A stretch of DNA of 64,000 bases from Sphingomonas canadensis. GTDB lineage: Bacteria > Pseudomonadota > Alphaproteobacteria > Sphingomonadales > Sphingomonadaceae. Position 1 is the first letter of the stretch; each line of letters begins with the position of its first letter. Positions 1 through 9,191 of this stretch are shown here, one piece after another. The position numbers and the translations under genes were made by a program. The stretch spans positions 124,001-188,000 of the forward strand of contig NZ_JAPDRA010000006.1 of the NCBI RefSeq assembly GCF_026013525.1, in the 5' to 3' direction. A model generated the notes under the pieces. It saw nothing but the letters and a program-made list of their open reading frames with translations, made no database searches and was not told the origin of the DNA.

Positions 1-559
1 GCCCCGCCTCAAACTGCGGCTTGATCAGCGCCAGCAGCCGCGCGCCCGGCGCGGCGAAGCGCAACGGCACCTCCAGCACCTTGGCCAGCCCGATGAAGCT
101 GGCGTCGCACACGATCAGGTCCACCGCTTCGGGCACATGCGCGTCGGTGAGCACGCGCGCGCTGGTCTGTTCGTGGACGATCACGCGCGGGTCCTGACGC
201 AGCTTCCAGGCAAGCTGGTTGGTGCCCGAATCGACCGCATAGACCCGCGCCGCGCCCTTGGTGAGCAGCACGTCGGTAAAGCCCCCGGTCGAGGAGCCCA
301 CGTCGATCGCCACCGCGCCTGCGACATCCCAGCCGAAGCGATCGAGCGCGTGCGCCAGCTTGATCCCCCCGCGCGATACCCAGGGATGATCGCGCCCGCG
401 CACCTCCAGCGCGGCATCCTCCGCCAGCGTCTGGCCCGCCTTCTCCACCTTGCGATCGCCCGCGAAGACCAGCCCGGCCATGATCAGCGCCTGCGCGCGC
501 GTGCGGCTTTCCGCGAGTCCGCGGTCCACGAGCATCTGATCGGCGCGAAGCTTTGCCAT
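1..559 (-). CDS. tlyA: TlyA family rRNA (cytidine-2'-O)-methyltransferase, C-terminus cut by window edge
   Basis: I translated this by eye from the ATG complement at 557-559; there is no stop before base 1, so the gene is partial. It begins with an S4-like RNA-binding domain (MAKLRADQMLVDRGLAESRTRA, residues about 1-60). An SAM-dependent FtsJ-like methyltransferase domain follows, with the SAM motif AIDVGSSTGGFTDVLL near residues 88-103 and a VDLIVCDASFI strand after it. TlyA proteins 2'-O-methylate 16S/23S rRNA and were historically called hemolysins. In alphaproteobacteria the gene often sits near dxs, which lies 4 kb downstream here on the other strand. Family assignment is firm from domain order; rRNA specificity is inferred. 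Confidence 0.9.
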   Translation of the reverse strand, partial: MAKLRADQMLVDRGLAESRTRAQALIMAGLVFAGDRKVEKAGQTLAEDAALEVRGRDHPWVSRGGIKLAHALDRFGWDVAGAVAIDVGSSTGGFTDVLLTKGAARVYAVDSGTNQLAWKLRQDPRVIVHEQTSARVLTDAHVPEAVDLIVCDASFIGLAKVLEVPLRFAAPGARLLALIKPQFEAG

Positions 560-684
560 GGCGCCTCTTTAGGGGGCGGCTTCGGCCCGGCGCAACCGCC
601 GCCCGCCTCGCCGCAACCAAATAGCATATCTAATCAGTAGGAATTAAATCCCCGGATACCGGCCGCAATTCGGGAGAGTCCTCC

Positions 685-1368
685 ATGACCTTCTACGCAT
701 CGCCCGACCGCCCCGCACCGATCGTGCTGACCGTGCCCGGGCTCGGCAGTTCCGGCCCATCGCACTGGCAGACGCTGTGGGAGGAATCCCGGCCCGACAC
801 GCGGCGCGTGGAGCTGGGCATGTGGGATTCGCCGCATCGCAACGCCTGGGTGACCAAGCTGGACCAGGCGATCCGCCAGGCGCAGGCGCCGGTGGTGCTC
901 GCCGCGCATTCGCTGGGCTGCCTGGCGGTGGCGTGGTGGGCGGAGCTTGCCGGCCAGCCGTTCGGCCTGCCGGTGGCGGGCGCGCTGCTGGTGGCGCCGC
1001 CCGACGTCGACCGCGGCGACGCTCCGCGCGAGCTGGCCACCTTCCGCCCCAGCCCGGCGCGGCTGCTGCCCTTCCCCTCCATCCTGGTGGCGAGCCAGGA
1101 CGATGCGTGGATCGGCATCGATCGCGCCCGCGCGCTGGCCACCGCCTGGGGCAGCCATTTCGTCGACGCAGGCGCGCAGGGGCATCTGAACGCCGCCAGC
1201 GGAATCGGCTGGTGGCACGAGGGCCAGGCGCTGCTCGATCGCGTGCTGGACGCCGCCTCCGATCGCGGCGGACGGCCCGGCAGCGCCGCCGAGGCACGAT
1301 CGCTTTTGGCGATCCATGCAACCGAAGCGGCCCAGGCGCATTATCTATCCGCCCGCCTGCCGGTTTGA
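685..1368 (+). CDS. RBBP9/YdeN-type alpha/beta hydrolase
   Basis: A 227-residue serine hydrolase of the small RBBP9/YdeN family. The nucleophile elbow is AHSLGC (Ser about 76). A candidate acid lies in SQDDAW (about 139-140), and the catalytic His is in GHLNAASG (about 167), all in the expected order. The N-terminal VPGLGSSGPSHWQTLWE matches the family's oxyanion strand, where a conserved WQ follows the HG/PG motif. There is no signal peptide, so it should be cytoplasmic. The start is ATG 685 after GGGAGAG. It stands alone, transcribed away from tlyA. The substrate cannot be predicted from sequence. Confidence 0.85.
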   Translation: MTFYASPDRPAPIVLTVPGLGSSGPSHWQTLWEESRPDTRRVELGMWDSPHRNAWVTKLDQAIRQAQAPVVLAAHSLGCLAVAWWAELAGQPFGLPVAGALLVAPPDVDRGDAPRELATFRPSPARLLPFPSILVASQDDAWIGIDRARALATAWGSHFVDAGAQGHLNAASGIGWWHEGQALLDRVLDAASDRGGRPGSAAEARSLLAIHATEAAQAHYLSARLPV

Positions 1369-1459
1369 CCGGAGGCGCTGGGCGGCCGGATCGCACGGGC
1401 AACCGCGATCCGGCTGGCCAGTGCCGGCAAACATGCCTAAGTTCGGCATGTGCGGGCAC

Positions 1460-1494
1460 GGCCGGGCGGCGTCCCCCTAGAGCGCCGCCCGGCC
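1460..1494. other. Strong 12-bp-stem hairpin in the 1369-1613 intergenic gap
   Basis: GGCCGGGCGGCG at 1460-1471 pairs perfectly with 1483-1494 around an 11-nt loop. A second hairpin, ACATGCC/GGCATGT at 1431-1451, precedes it. Neither has a T-run, so a factor-independent terminator is not well supported. It may still stop or stabilise the 3' end of the hydrolase transcript. Confidence 0.5.
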
Positions 1495-1570
1495 CATCCG
1501 CCGCAGGCCCCGGCCGAACCGGCCATCGGCCCCCGCCAGGCGCGCCCCGGCACCGGCAAAATGCCGGACA

Positions 1571-1588
1571 TGATATGTTGTAACTTCA
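1571..1588. promoter_or_regulatory. Candidate Zur-type operator upstream of the merC-like gene
   Basis: TGATATGTTGTAACTTCA lies 26-43 bp before the merC-like start and holds a GTTNNAAC dyad reminiscent of Fur/Zur boxes. The symmetry is weak outside the core. The call rests mainly on the Fur-family regulator encoded just downstream. Confidence 0.3.
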
Positions 1589-1613
1589 ACCCCGCGGGTC
1601 TATATCCCCGCCC

Positions 1614-2000
1614 ATGCCGGCGACTCTTTCGCTTTCGCGCCTTTGGGGGCAGTTGGATTCGCGTCTCGATCGCGTTGCGATCGGGATTTCCGGCCTGTGC
1701 CTGGCGCATTGCGTGGCGACGACGGTGCTGCTGGCGCTGATCTCGTCCGCGGGCGGGCTGCTCGATCCGCGCATCCATGAGATCGGACTGATGCTGGCGA
1801 TCCTGTTCGGCATCGTCGCGCTGGGGCGCGGGATCGTGTCGCACGGCTATATCCTTCCGGCCGCGGTCGGGGCGTTCGGGCTGGGCATCATGGCCGGCGC
1901 GCTCACCCTGCCGCACGGCGATTTCGAGATCATGTGGACCCTGATCGGCGTCAGCTTCGTCGCGCTGGGCCACGATCTGAACCGCCGCGCCACCTACTGA
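1614..2000 (+). CDS. MerC-domain membrane protein
   Basis: A 128-residue inner-membrane protein with four hydrophobic stretches (about residues 20-44, 52-72, 80-97 and 103-118). It carries the MerC-like signature GISGLCLAHCVATTVLL, in which two Cys flank a helix turn. MerC proteins of Tn21 take up mercuric ions. The chromosomal sphingomonad relatives usually sit beside a Fur-family gene, as here (48-bp gap to the next start), so a role in zinc or another divalent metal is more likely than mercury. No merA, merP or merR is present. The metal is inferred from context only. Confidence 0.8.
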   Translation: MPATLSLSRLWGQLDSRLDRVAIGISGLCLAHCVATTVLLALISSAGGLLDPRIHEIGLMLAILFGIVALGRGIVSHGYILPAAVGAFGLGIMAGALTLPHGDFEIMWTLIGVSFVALGHDLNRRATY

Positions 2001-2048
2001 TCGTCCCCTGATCTTGCCGGTTGGGCGCGGCGGGCCTAAATCCCACCC

Positions 2049-2510
2049 ATGGCCGCGCATCACCACCATCACGAGCATCACGGCGCCGACCTGACCCGCG
2101 CCGCGCAGACCACGCTCGAGAAATCGGGCGAGCAGTGGACGGTGATGCGCGAGCGCGTGTTCGAGGCGCTGGCCGGGTTCGACAAGCCGGCGTCCGCCTA
2201 TGACATCGCCGAAGCGGTGTCGAAGCTGGAGGGCCGCCGCGTGGCCGCCAACAGCGTCTACCGCATCCTCGACCTGTTCGTCGGCGCCAACCTGGCCCGG
2301 CGGGTGGAGAGCGCCAACGCCTATGTCGCGAACGCGCACCCGGATTGCCTGCACGACTGCATCTTCCTGGTCTGCGACGCTTGCGGCCAGACCACGCACA
2401 TCGACGACGACGCGATCACCAAGACGGTGCGCGCCGCCGCCCGGGGCGCGGGCTTCAGCCCCGAACGCCCGGTGATCGAAGTGCGCGGCAAGTGCGCCGA
2501 TTGCGACTGA
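2049..2510 (+). CDS. Fur family transcriptional regulator, probably Zur
   Basis: A 153-residue Fur superfamily repressor. A winged helix spans about residues 25-85 (RVFEALAGFDKPASAYDIAEAV...AANSVYRILDLF), followed by the metal-binding dimerisation domain. Two CxxC pairs (CDACG and CADCD at the very end) give the structural zinc site. The N-terminus is unusual: five consecutive His, then Glu and two more His (residues 4-11), resembling a natural His tag. Together with the MerC-like neighbour this favours zinc sensing (Zur) over iron. It is probably cotranscribed with the MerC gene. Assignment to Zur rather than Fur or Mur is inference. Confidence 0.85.
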   Translation: MAAHHHHHEHHGADLTRAAQTTLEKSGEQWTVMRERVFEALAGFDKPASAYDIAEAVSKLEGRRVAANSVYRILDLFVGANLARRVESANAYVANAHPDCLHDCIFLVCDACGQTTHIDDDAITKTVRAAARGAGFSPERPVIEVRGKCADCD

Positions 2511-2513
2511 CGC

Positions 2514-4265
2514 TCAATCGCTGGGCGCGCGCCAGACCACCGAGGTTCTGACCTTTGACTCGGCCGGCTCGCCATCGACCAGCTCGGGGCTGAAACGGGC
2601 CTGCCGCATCCAAATCTGGCAGGAAGCCTCATCCAGCCCCGCGCCCAGAGGAGGCGACGTCACCACGCAGTCCGTCGCTCTCCCATCGGTTCCGACTGTC
2701 AGGGTGATGTCGACCTTGCCGCCGATTCCAGCCTTTGCAGCCCTGTCCGGATAGTTGACCAACGACATATCGGGTCTTTTCAGCACATCCGCCCGCTTGA
2801 TCGTGCGCGGTTGCGGCGGGGCCGGGATATTGCCGCGCACATAGCTTCCGTGCGATCCGGTGGTGCGCATCTTCTTCCCGGCCGGATCGACGGTGATCTC
2901 GCAGGTGTCTTCAAGGATGCTGTAATTGGGCTTCCCGTCGACATAGGTGCGTTTGGTCGTGAAGCATTTCGCGGAATAGGTGCAGCCGCGCACGTGGCGC
3001 ACGCCGGTGAACTTCATCTGGCTCTGCAGCCAGAAGCCGGGGTGCCGCTGCATCGACGCATTGCCGCCGTCCCTGTAGCTGCCGACGCCCGCGAAGGTGA
3101 CGAGCGCGCCGTCCGGCCGGCTCCACTGGCCGTTGATGTCTGCGGGCCTGCAGATGCGCTCCGGCTCGGGCGCCGCGGCGCCGCGCACCCATCGCCCGCC
3201 CATGTTGGGCAGCCCCTCCGTCGCTGCCGCGGCGAACAGCCGGTAATTGCCGGGCTGGCCGCCATAGCCGGTGCCGTCGCTGATGAAGCGCAGCGAATCG
3301 GTTGCCGGATCGACCAGCGCGGCGGTGCGCGAGACATTGCTGTCGATCGGCGCGCGGACCAGCGGGATCAGGCATTTGCCGCCGATCATCTGCCCCGGCG
3401 CGTTGGTATAAATCGCCTCGGGCAGCAGCGAGAGGTGGTTGCGGTGCGCGGAGTGGATGCCGAAGCGGCCCTGCAGCGCGGGCTGGTTCGCCCCATGCGG
3501 CCGGACCGCGCCGAAATTGGCGAAGTCGATCGACAGCCCCTTGGCCGAAAGCTGCGGCCCGGACGCGCGCCACTGGCCCGCTAGGAGCGAGGTGGAGCAG
3601 GCCGCAGGCGCCGCCCGCACCGGGCCGGGGGCCGAACTCGCGGCTTTCTTCGGGACAGCGACGACGACGATCAGGCCCACGACCCGCTTTCGTGCGGCGT
3701 TGAGATAATTGTTGACCGAGCAGGCCGCGACAAAGGCGTTGCCCGGCAACTCCTCTTTCAGCGAATAGCGAAACAGGTCGCGAAGCATCGCCTTGCCCCC
3801 AGGGCAAAGCCCGGCCTCCTGGCGAACCGGCGTGTCATAGGGGCCGTACATGATCAGGCCTTCCGACCATTTTGCTCCGGCAAAGTCGCTTCCGAACTGA
3901 CCGGCGCTGACCGGCGCGCTTCCGTCGCTGTTCCAGAGGACCATTAGCGAGACGTAACGATAGTCCTGCTTCCAGGAATATTCCATTTCAGGCAGGCGGG
4001 TCGTGAGCGTGTAACTGCCCTGTCGAAAGCCGGAGGGCGCCGCCGGCATATAGCAATTGCGGCCGTCATATTCGTCGCTGCCGGCGCGCCAGAACTGCGC
4101 GAACGTCCGGAAATGCGAATCGCACCGTTCGTCGCGGGTTACGCCGGCTTCTCCACGCCACCAGCCCGGGGCACTTGCAGACTGCGCCGGAACCGCTGCG
4201 GGCAGGGCAGACCAACACAATGCACCCGCGACCGACACTCCGGATATCCAACGCAACGCACCCAT
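2514..4265 (-). CDS. Secreted protein with C-terminal TonB domain
   Basis: A 583-residue protein that starts with a cleavable signal peptide (WISGVSVAGALCWSALPAAVPAQS, about residues 4-28). A long Cys-containing region of unrecognised fold follows. It ends in a TonB C-terminal fold (about residues 500-583: NYPDRAAKAGIGGKVDITLTV, then DGRATDCVVTSPP and ARFSPELVDGEP). I chose ATG 4265, with AAAGGCAG ahead of it, over an in-frame TTG at 4280. Unlike classical TonB it has no uncleaved N-terminal anchor and no Pro-rich spanning linker. It is therefore more likely a periplasmic protein using the TonB fold for binding than an energy transducer. Convergent with the Fur-family gene 3 bp away. Confidence 0.75.
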   Translation of the reverse strand: MGALRWISGVSVAGALCWSALPAAVPAQSASAPGWWRGEAGVTRDERCDSHFRTFAQFWRAGSDEYDGRNCYMPAAPSGFRQGSYTLTTRLPEMEYSWKQDYRYVSLMVLWNSDGSAPVSAGQFGSDFAGAKWSEGLIMYGPYDTPVRQEAGLCPGGKAMLRDLFRYSLKEELPGNAFVAACSVNNYLNAARKRVVGLIVVVAVPKKAASSAPGPVRAAPAACSTSLLAGQWRASGPQLSAKGLSIDFANFGAVRPHGANQPALQGRFGIHSAHRNHLSLLPEAIYTNAPGQMIGGKCLIPLVRAPIDSNVSRTAALVDPATDSLRFISDGTGYGGQPGNYRLFAAAATEGLPNMGGRWVRGAAAPEPERICRPADINGQWSRPDGALVTFAGVGSYRDGGNASMQRHPGFWLQSQMKFTGVRHVRGCTYSAKCFTTKRTYVDGKPNYSILEDTCEITVDPAGKKMRTTGSHGSYVRGNIPAPPQPRTIKRADVLKRPDMSLVNYPDRAAKAGIGGKVDITLTVGTDGRATDCVVTSPPLGAGLDEASCQIWMRQARFSPELVDGEPAESKVRTSVVWRAPSD

Positions 4266-4469
4266 CGATCTGCCTTTCAACGCGACTCTCGATCGTTACG
4301 ATGCTGGCACGGGCGGATCATCGCGATCAAGCGCCGATCTACGCTTGTTCTCGAGAGCCTGAGCGCGGCCGATCAACCCTCTGCACCAGCGCCGCCTGCA
4401 CGAAATCTGCACCCCGGCTGCTGAATCACAATGTTCGACTCGTTACGCGCGCTGAGGTATCAGGCCGCG

Positions 4470-6398
4470 ATGTCCGACGTACCGCATACGCCGCTGCTCG
4501 ACACCGTCGACACCCCGGCCGACCTCCGCAAGCTCAAGCCGTCCCAGCTCCGCCAGCTCGCGGACGAGCTGCGTACCGAGACGATCAGCGCCGTGGGCGT
4601 CACCGGCGGCCATCTGGGATCGGGCCTGGGCGTGGTCGAGCTGACGGTCGCGATCCACTATGTCTTCAACACGCCCGAAGACCGGCTGGTGTGGGACGTC
4701 GGCCACCAATGCTATCCGCACAAGATCCTGACCGGCAGGCGCAGCCGCATCCGCACGCTGCGCATGGGCGGCGGGCTTTCCGGCTTCACCAAGCGCAGCG
4801 AGAGCGAGTATGACCCGTTCGGCGCGGCGCACAGCTCCACCTCGATCTCGGCCGCGCTGGGCTTCGCCGTCGCCAACAAGCTGAGCGACGCGCCGGGCAA
4901 GGGCATCGCCGTGATCGGCGACGGCGCGATGAGCGCCGGCATGGCCTATGAAGCGATGAACAACGCCGAGGCGGCGGGCAACCGGCTGGTCGTGATCTTG
5001 AACGACAACGATATGTCGATCGCGCCGCCCGTCGGCGGGCTTTCGGCCTATCTCGCGCGGCTGATCTCCAGCCACGAATATCTGGGGCTGCGCAGCCTGG
5101 CGAAGCGCGCGATCCGCCGCGTTTCGCGCCGCCTGAGCTCGGTGGCGGGCAAGGCCGAGGAATATGCCCGCGGCATGGCCACCGGCGGCACGCTGTTCGA
5201 GGAACTGGGCTTCTATTACGTCGGCCCGATCGACGGGCATAACCTGGATCACCTCATCCCGGTGCTGGAGAATGTCCGCGATGCCGAGGAAGGGCCGATC
5301 CTGGTCCATGTCGTGACGCAGAAGGGCAAGGGATACGCCCCGGCCGAGAACAGCGCCGACAAATATCACGGCGTCCAGAAGTTCGACGTGATCACCGGCG
5401 CGCAGGTGAAGGCGCCGCCGGGGCCGCCGGCCTATCAGAATGTCTTCGGCGAGACGCTGGCGAAGCTGGCCGATGCCGACAGCCGCATCTGCGCGATCAC
5501 CGCCGCCATGCCCTCCGGCACGGGCGTCGACAAGTTCGCCAAGGCGCACCCCGATCGCGCGTTCGACGTGGGCATCGCGGAGCAGCACGCGGTAACCTTC
5601 GCAGCCGGCCTGGCGGCGCAGGGGATGCGCCCGTTCTGCGCGATCTATTCCACCTTCCTCCAGCGCGCCTACGACCAGGTGGTCCATGACGTGGCGATCC
5701 AGAATCTGCCGGTGCGCTTCGCGATCGATCGCGCGGGCCTTGTCGGCGCGGACGGGGCGACGCATGCGGGAAGCTTCGACATCGCCTATCTGGCGACGCT
5801 GCCCAACATGGTGGTGATGGCCGCCGCCGACGAGGCGGAGCTGGTCCACATGACCTATACCGCCGCCGAGCATGACAGCGGCCCGATCGCGCTGCGCTAT
5901 CCGCGCGGCAACGGCGTGGGCGTGGAGCTGCCCCAGGTCCCGCAGAAGCTGGAGATCGGCAAGGGGCGCATCGTCCGCGAAGGCAAGAAGGTCGCGATCC
6001 TCTCGCTCGGCACGCGGCTGGCGGAGGCGCTGAAGGCCGCCGACGCGCTGGAGGCGCGCGGGCTTTCCACCACCGTCGCCGACCTGCGCTTCGCCAAGCC
6101 GCTGGACGAGGAACTGATCCGCCGCCTGCTGACCACGCACGAGGTGGCGGTGACGATCGAGGAAGGCGCGATCGGCGGCCTGGGCGCGCATGTGCTCACC
6201 TTCGCCAGCGACGCCGGGCTGATCGACGCCGGGCTGAAGCTGCGCACGATGCGCCTGCCCGATCTGTTCCAGGACCAGGACAAGCCCGAAAAGCAATATG
6301 ACGACGCCCGGCTGAACGCCGAGCATATCGTAGATACCGTGCTGACCGCGCTGCGCTGGAACGAGGCCGCCGTGGCCGACGGGGGCGTCAGGGCCTGA
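4470..6398 (+). CDS. dxs: 1-deoxy-D-xylulose-5-phosphate synthase
   Basis: Condenses pyruvate and glyceraldehyde-3-phosphate to DXP, the entry step of the MEP isoprenoid pathway, with thiamine diphosphate. The thiamine motif [17 protein letters not shown] starts near residue 150. The transketolase-like second half carries the general-base region [16 protein letters not shown] near residue 370 and the C-terminal domain with [20 protein letters not shown]. The length of 642 residues is typical. An in-frame ATG at 4431 would add 13 residues that do not look conserved, so I prefer [13 protein letters not shown] at 4470. The next gene starts 7 bp after the stop. Confidence 0.95.
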   Translation: MSDVPHTPLLDTVDTPADLRKLKPSQLRQLADELRTETISAVGVTGGHLGSGLGVVELTVAIHYVFNTPEDRLVWDVGHQCYPHKILTGRRSRIRTLRMGGGLSGFTKRSESEYDPFGAAHSSTSISAALGFAVANKLSDAPGKGIAVIGDGAMSAGMAYEAMNNAEAAGNRLVVILNDNDMSIAPPVGGLSAYLARLISSHEYLGLRSLAKRAIRRVSRRLSSVAGKAEEYARGMATGGTLFEELGFYYVGPIDGHNLDHLIPVLENVRDAEEGPILVHVVTQKGKGYAPAENSADKYHGVQKFDVITGAQVKAPPGPPAYQNVFGETLAKLADADSRICAITAAMPSGTGVDKFAKAHPDRAFDVGIAEQHAVTFAAGLAAQGMRPFCAIYSTFLQRAYDQVVHDVAIQNLPVRFAIDRAGLVGADGATHAGSFDIAYLATLPNMVVMAAADEAELVHMTYTAAEHDSGPIALRYPRGNGVGVELPQVPQKLEIGKGRIVREGKKVAILSLGTRLAEALKAADALEARGLSTTVADLRFAKPLDEELIRRLLTTHEVAVTIEEGAIGGLGAHVLTFASDAGLIDAGLKLRTMRLPDLFQDQDKPEKQYDDARLNAEHIVDTVLTALRWNEAAVADGGVRA

Positions 6399-6405
6399 CG
6401 GCGCG

Positions 6406-7368
6406 ATGGCCGACCCCCGGCACGAGGCGATCGAGCCCCTGCTCCGCCGGGCGCTGGCGCATCTGATCGCGGGAGAGCGCGAGGCGGGGCTGGCGATCTA
6501 TCTCGATCTGCTGCGCGCAGGGCGGGCAGAGGCGATGCCGGTCGGCAACCATCTGGCGCTGCTGGAGCGCGCGGGGCGGGCCGGCGAGGCGGCAGCGTTG
6601 CGGGCGCTGACGCTGGAACGCGGCGGCATCCTGGCCCGGCGCGGGGCCGCGCTGGACGGCACGCCGATCGACCCCGCGGCCGAGTATGAGGCGCTGTTCG
6701 CCCGCGGCCTGGTGAATTCGCGCATGGTGCAGGACTATCTGGCCGGGCTGTCGCGCCGCGGCGAGGCGGATCGCGTGGCCGCATTCTTCGACGCCGCGCG
6801 GCTGCTGCGCATCGTCCGCATCGATCCTGCGCTGGGGCCTGCGGCGCGCGACATGCTGCTGCGCGCGGAGAACCCCGCCGACTATCGCCAATCGGAACTC
6901 TCGGTGAACCAGATGTGCCGGATCGACGGCCTGGAGGAGCTCGGCGGCCCCGCCCCCGCCCTGATCGCCGCGCTGCGGACCGAGGCGGACCGCTATCTGG
7001 CCGATTGGGCCGCGAGCGATCATCCGCTGGCGGACCAGGTGCCACGTCACATCCGCGTCAAATATTGGGGCCTGATCTCACGCGGGGAAGGCTTCAACAC
7101 GCCGCACATCCATCACCGCGGCTGGGCGACCGGCGTCTATTATCCGATCGCGGTGGAGGGCGGCGCAGGGCATCAGGGCGGCGGCGATATCTGTGTCGGC
7201 CCCCCGCCCCGGCTGAAGCAGCGCTACCCCGGCTGGCCCGACGCCCGCATCCGCCCCGAACCCGGCATGCTGATCCTGATGCCCAGCTTCTACACGCACT
7301 GGACCATTCCCCTGGGCGCGCCGGGGCTGCGGCTCTCGATAGCGTTCGACATGATCCGGGCGGGGTGA
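6406..7368 (+). CDS. 2OG-Fe(II) oxygenase family protein (TIGR02466-like)
   Basis: A 320-residue protein with an N-terminal TPR-like helical half (about 1-160: repeated Ala/Leu/Arg helices such as GEREAGLAIYLDLLRAGR). The C-terminal double-stranded beta-helix oxygenase domain carries FNTPHIHHRGWATGVYYP near residues 230-247 and SFYTHWTIPLG plus LRLSIAFDM near 295-318. The HIH...GVYY pattern matches the TIGR02466/PF13759 family of putative 2-oxoglutarate dioxygenases, often found next to TPR units. Fe ligands are presumably the first-motif His and the late His; I do not see a classical HxD. It lies 7 bp after dxs and is likely cotranscribed. Substrate unknown. Confidence 0.75.
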   Translation: MADPRHEAIEPLLRRALAHLIAGEREAGLAIYLDLLRAGRAEAMPVGNHLALLERAGRAGEAAALRALTLERGGILARRGAALDGTPIDPAAEYEALFARGLVNSRMVQDYLAGLSRRGEADRVAAFFDAARLLRIVRIDPALGPAARDMLLRAENPADYRQSELSVNQMCRIDGLEELGGPAPALIAALRTEADRYLADWAASDHPLADQVPRHIRVKYWGLISRGEGFNTPHIHHRGWATGVYYPIAVEGGAGHQGGGDICVGPPPRLKQRYPGWPDARIRPEPGMLILMPSFYTHWTIPLGAPGLRLSIAFDMIRAG

Positions 7369-7403
7369 CGGAGAAGCGGAACTGACGGGCATACACACAA
7401 GGG

Positions 7404-7419
7404 GCGGCCAAAAGGCCGC
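7404..7419. terminator. Possible hairpin terminator after the oxygenase gene
   Basis: GCGGCCAAAAGGCCGC forms a perfect 6-bp stem with an AAAA tetraloop, 36 bp after the stop. No T-run follows, so intrinsic termination would be weak. Confidence 0.35.
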
Positions 7420-7514
7420 GCCGGCATCTGCCCTGCCTGCACTCATTTGGCCCCTTGAATCCGGAGGGGTATATTTGCACTTCTCATCAATACGCGCACT
7501 TTGACGAGATTTTC

Positions 7515-8090
7515 ATGTTGACCTTAATACGCAGGATATACCGCTTCTTCGAGGCACATGAAAAAGCGTTCAGCTCCATGGCGGCGATCGTGGCACTTAT
7601 TGCGGCCATATTTGGAGCCTTGAGCTTTCTTCTGGGGTGGTGGGGCGGAGCGACGCCCGTCACCCCCACGCCTACCCCGACGGCCACGCCGACTACCTCA
7701 CCAACACCTACCCCAAGCCCTAGCCCCAGCCCGAGCCGGACAGCGTCTCCGCCGGAGGAGACGCATTGTACGCCCGGTCTACAGCAGGAGGCCACCTCCG
7801 CCGTTGAACGGCGGCTCTTGGTAGATTTGGAGGACTATATGGTGGCGCCGCGAAGCAAGGATGTACTGGTGCGCACTTGCGAATATTCAGGCGGGAAGCT
7901 TGCCGTGCTCGTCAAGCTGGAAGCCGTCGGCTTGCGCGGGGAGCGGCTCTTGCTGGAGGGCACCTACACCGGCACCCTCCCGCTAGACGGATCGCGCGTG
8001 GCCATCCGCCACGTCTCCGGCCCTTTCGATAAGTTGCTCCGCGAGAAGCGTGAGAAGCGGCGCCAGGACGCAGAAATCTGGGGCTTTTAA
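7515..8090 (+). CDS. Membrane-anchored hypothetical protein with Thr/Pro-Ser/Pro linker
   Basis: A 191-residue orphan that I do not recognise. After a short basic, aromatic N-terminus (MLTLIRRIYRFFEAHEK) comes one membrane helix (about residues 21-46, SMAAIVALIAAIFGALSFLLGWWGG). An extended linker of TP and SP dipeptides follows (about 49-78), then a globular domain of about 110 residues starting EETHCTPGL. This suggests a single-pass protein with the C-terminal domain held in the periplasm. I chose the start 12 bp after ACGAGAT; an in-frame ATG at 7455 would add 20 poorly conserved-looking residues. The 5' end is noticeably less GC-rich than its neighbours, hinting at recent acquisition. Confidence 0.6.
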   Translation: MLTLIRRIYRFFEAHEKAFSSMAAIVALIAAIFGALSFLLGWWGGATPVTPTPTPTATPTTSPTPTPSPSPSPSRTASPPEETHCTPGLQQEATSAVERRLLVDLEDYMVAPRSKDVLVRTCEYSGGKLAVLVKLEAVGLRGERLLLEGTYTGTLPLDGSRVAIRHVSGPFDKLLREKREKRRQDAEIWGF

Positions 8091-8159
8091 ACCTGGTGCC
8101 TGGCCGGAAGCCATGCTGCGGACTCGCCTTCGCAGCCGCGGCGGCGTAGAGGCAGCACC

Positions 8160-9191
8160 ATGCTTCAGCCCTCCCCCATTCCCGCCACCGCCCGGCCGCG
8201 CGCGCTGGCGCTCTGGCTGTTCGCCGTTGCCGCGATGATCGTGGCGATGGTGGTGATCGGCGGCATCACCCGCCTTACCGAGAGCGGCCTTTCGATCACC
8301 GAATGGAAGCCGCTGAGCGGCGCCATCCCGCCGCTGAACGACGCCCAATGGCAGGCGGAGTTCGAGAATTACAAGAAGATCCCCGAGTATCAGCAGCTCA
8401 ACCAGGGCATGACGCTGGCCGGGTTCAAGGCGATCTTCTTCTGGGAATATCTCCACCGGCTGTGGGGGCGGCTGATCGGGCTGGTGTTCGCGGTTCCGCT
8501 GATCTGGTTCGCGGTGAAGCGGATGATCCCGCGCGGCTTCGGCCTGCGGCTGACCGCGCTGCTCGTGCTAGGCGGGATGCAGGGCGCGATCGGATGGTGG
8601 ATGGTGATGTCGGGGCTCAGCGTGCGCACCGACGTCAGCCATATCCGGCTGGCGATCCACCTGCTGTTCGCGCTGGCGCTGCTGGCGGCGGTGGTGTGGA
8701 CCGCGCTGGACCTGATCGACCTGGAGCGCAACCCGGCGGGGCGGCCCGCGCGGCTGACCCGGGTGGGCGCGATCACGGGGGCGGTGCTGTTCGTCCAGCT
8801 CCTGTACGGCGCGCTCGTCGCGGGGCTGAACGCGGGCCTGGTGACCGATGAGTGGCCGCTGATGAACGGCGCCTTCTTCCCCGGCGCGACGCAGCAGGGC
8901 CGCGGCTTCTTGGACGCGATCGTCAACGATCCGGCGATCGTCCATTTCATCCACCGCTGGTGGGCCTGGGTGGCGGTGGGCGCGCTGATCGTGCTGGCGC
9001 GCGCGGTGCGCGGTGTGGATCGCCGTGCCTCGATCGCGATCCACAGCGCGTTCGGCACGCAGATCCTGCTCGGCATCGTCACGGTGATGAGCGGCATGAA
9101 CATCGCGCTGGCGGCGCTGCACCAGCTTGTCGGCGCGCTGCTGGTGGCTGCCGCGGTGTGGGGCGCCCATGCGATCGGGCGGCGCGGATGA
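8160..9191 (+). CDS. ctaA: Heme A synthase (COX15/CtaA, alphaproteobacterial type)
   Basis: An integral membrane enzyme that oxidises the C8 methyl of heme O to give heme A for aa3-type cytochrome oxidase. The 343-residue chain has about eight transmembrane helices. Conserved heme-ligand histidines are visible in FWEYLHRLWGR (about residue 99), SHIRLAIHLLF (about 160-166), HFIHRWWAWV (about 262-265) and LAALHQLVGALL (about 320). The early signature GGITRLTESGLSITEWKPLSGAIPP is diagnostic of COX15 proteins, and there is no CtaB fusion. Its last codons overlap the cutA start (ATGA), so the two are translationally coupled. Confidence 0.95.
   Translation: MLQPSPIPATARPRALALWLFAVAAMIVAMVVIGGITRLTESGLSITEWKPLSGAIPPLNDAQWQAEFENYKKIPEYQQLNQGMTLAGFKAIFFWEYLHRLWGRLIGLVFAVPLIWFAVKRMIPRGFGLRLTALLVLGGMQGAIGWWMVMSGLSVRTDVSHIRLAIHLLFALALLAAVVWTALDLIDLERNPAGRPARLTRVGAITGAVLFVQLLYGALVAGLNAGLVTDEWPLMNGAFFPGATQQGRGFLDAIVNDPAIVHFIHRWWAWVAVGALIVLARAVRGVDRRASIAIHSAFGTQILLGIVTVMSGMNIALAALHQLVGALLVAAAVWGAHAIGRRG

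Noticed and set aside
1460..1494. Intrinsic terminator after the alpha/beta hydrolase
   Set aside because: Strong stem but no T-run, so reported only as a hairpin.
4443..6326. 627-residue open frame antisense to dxs
   Set aside because: The protein is low-complexity His/Arg/Ala and dxs is certain on the other strand.
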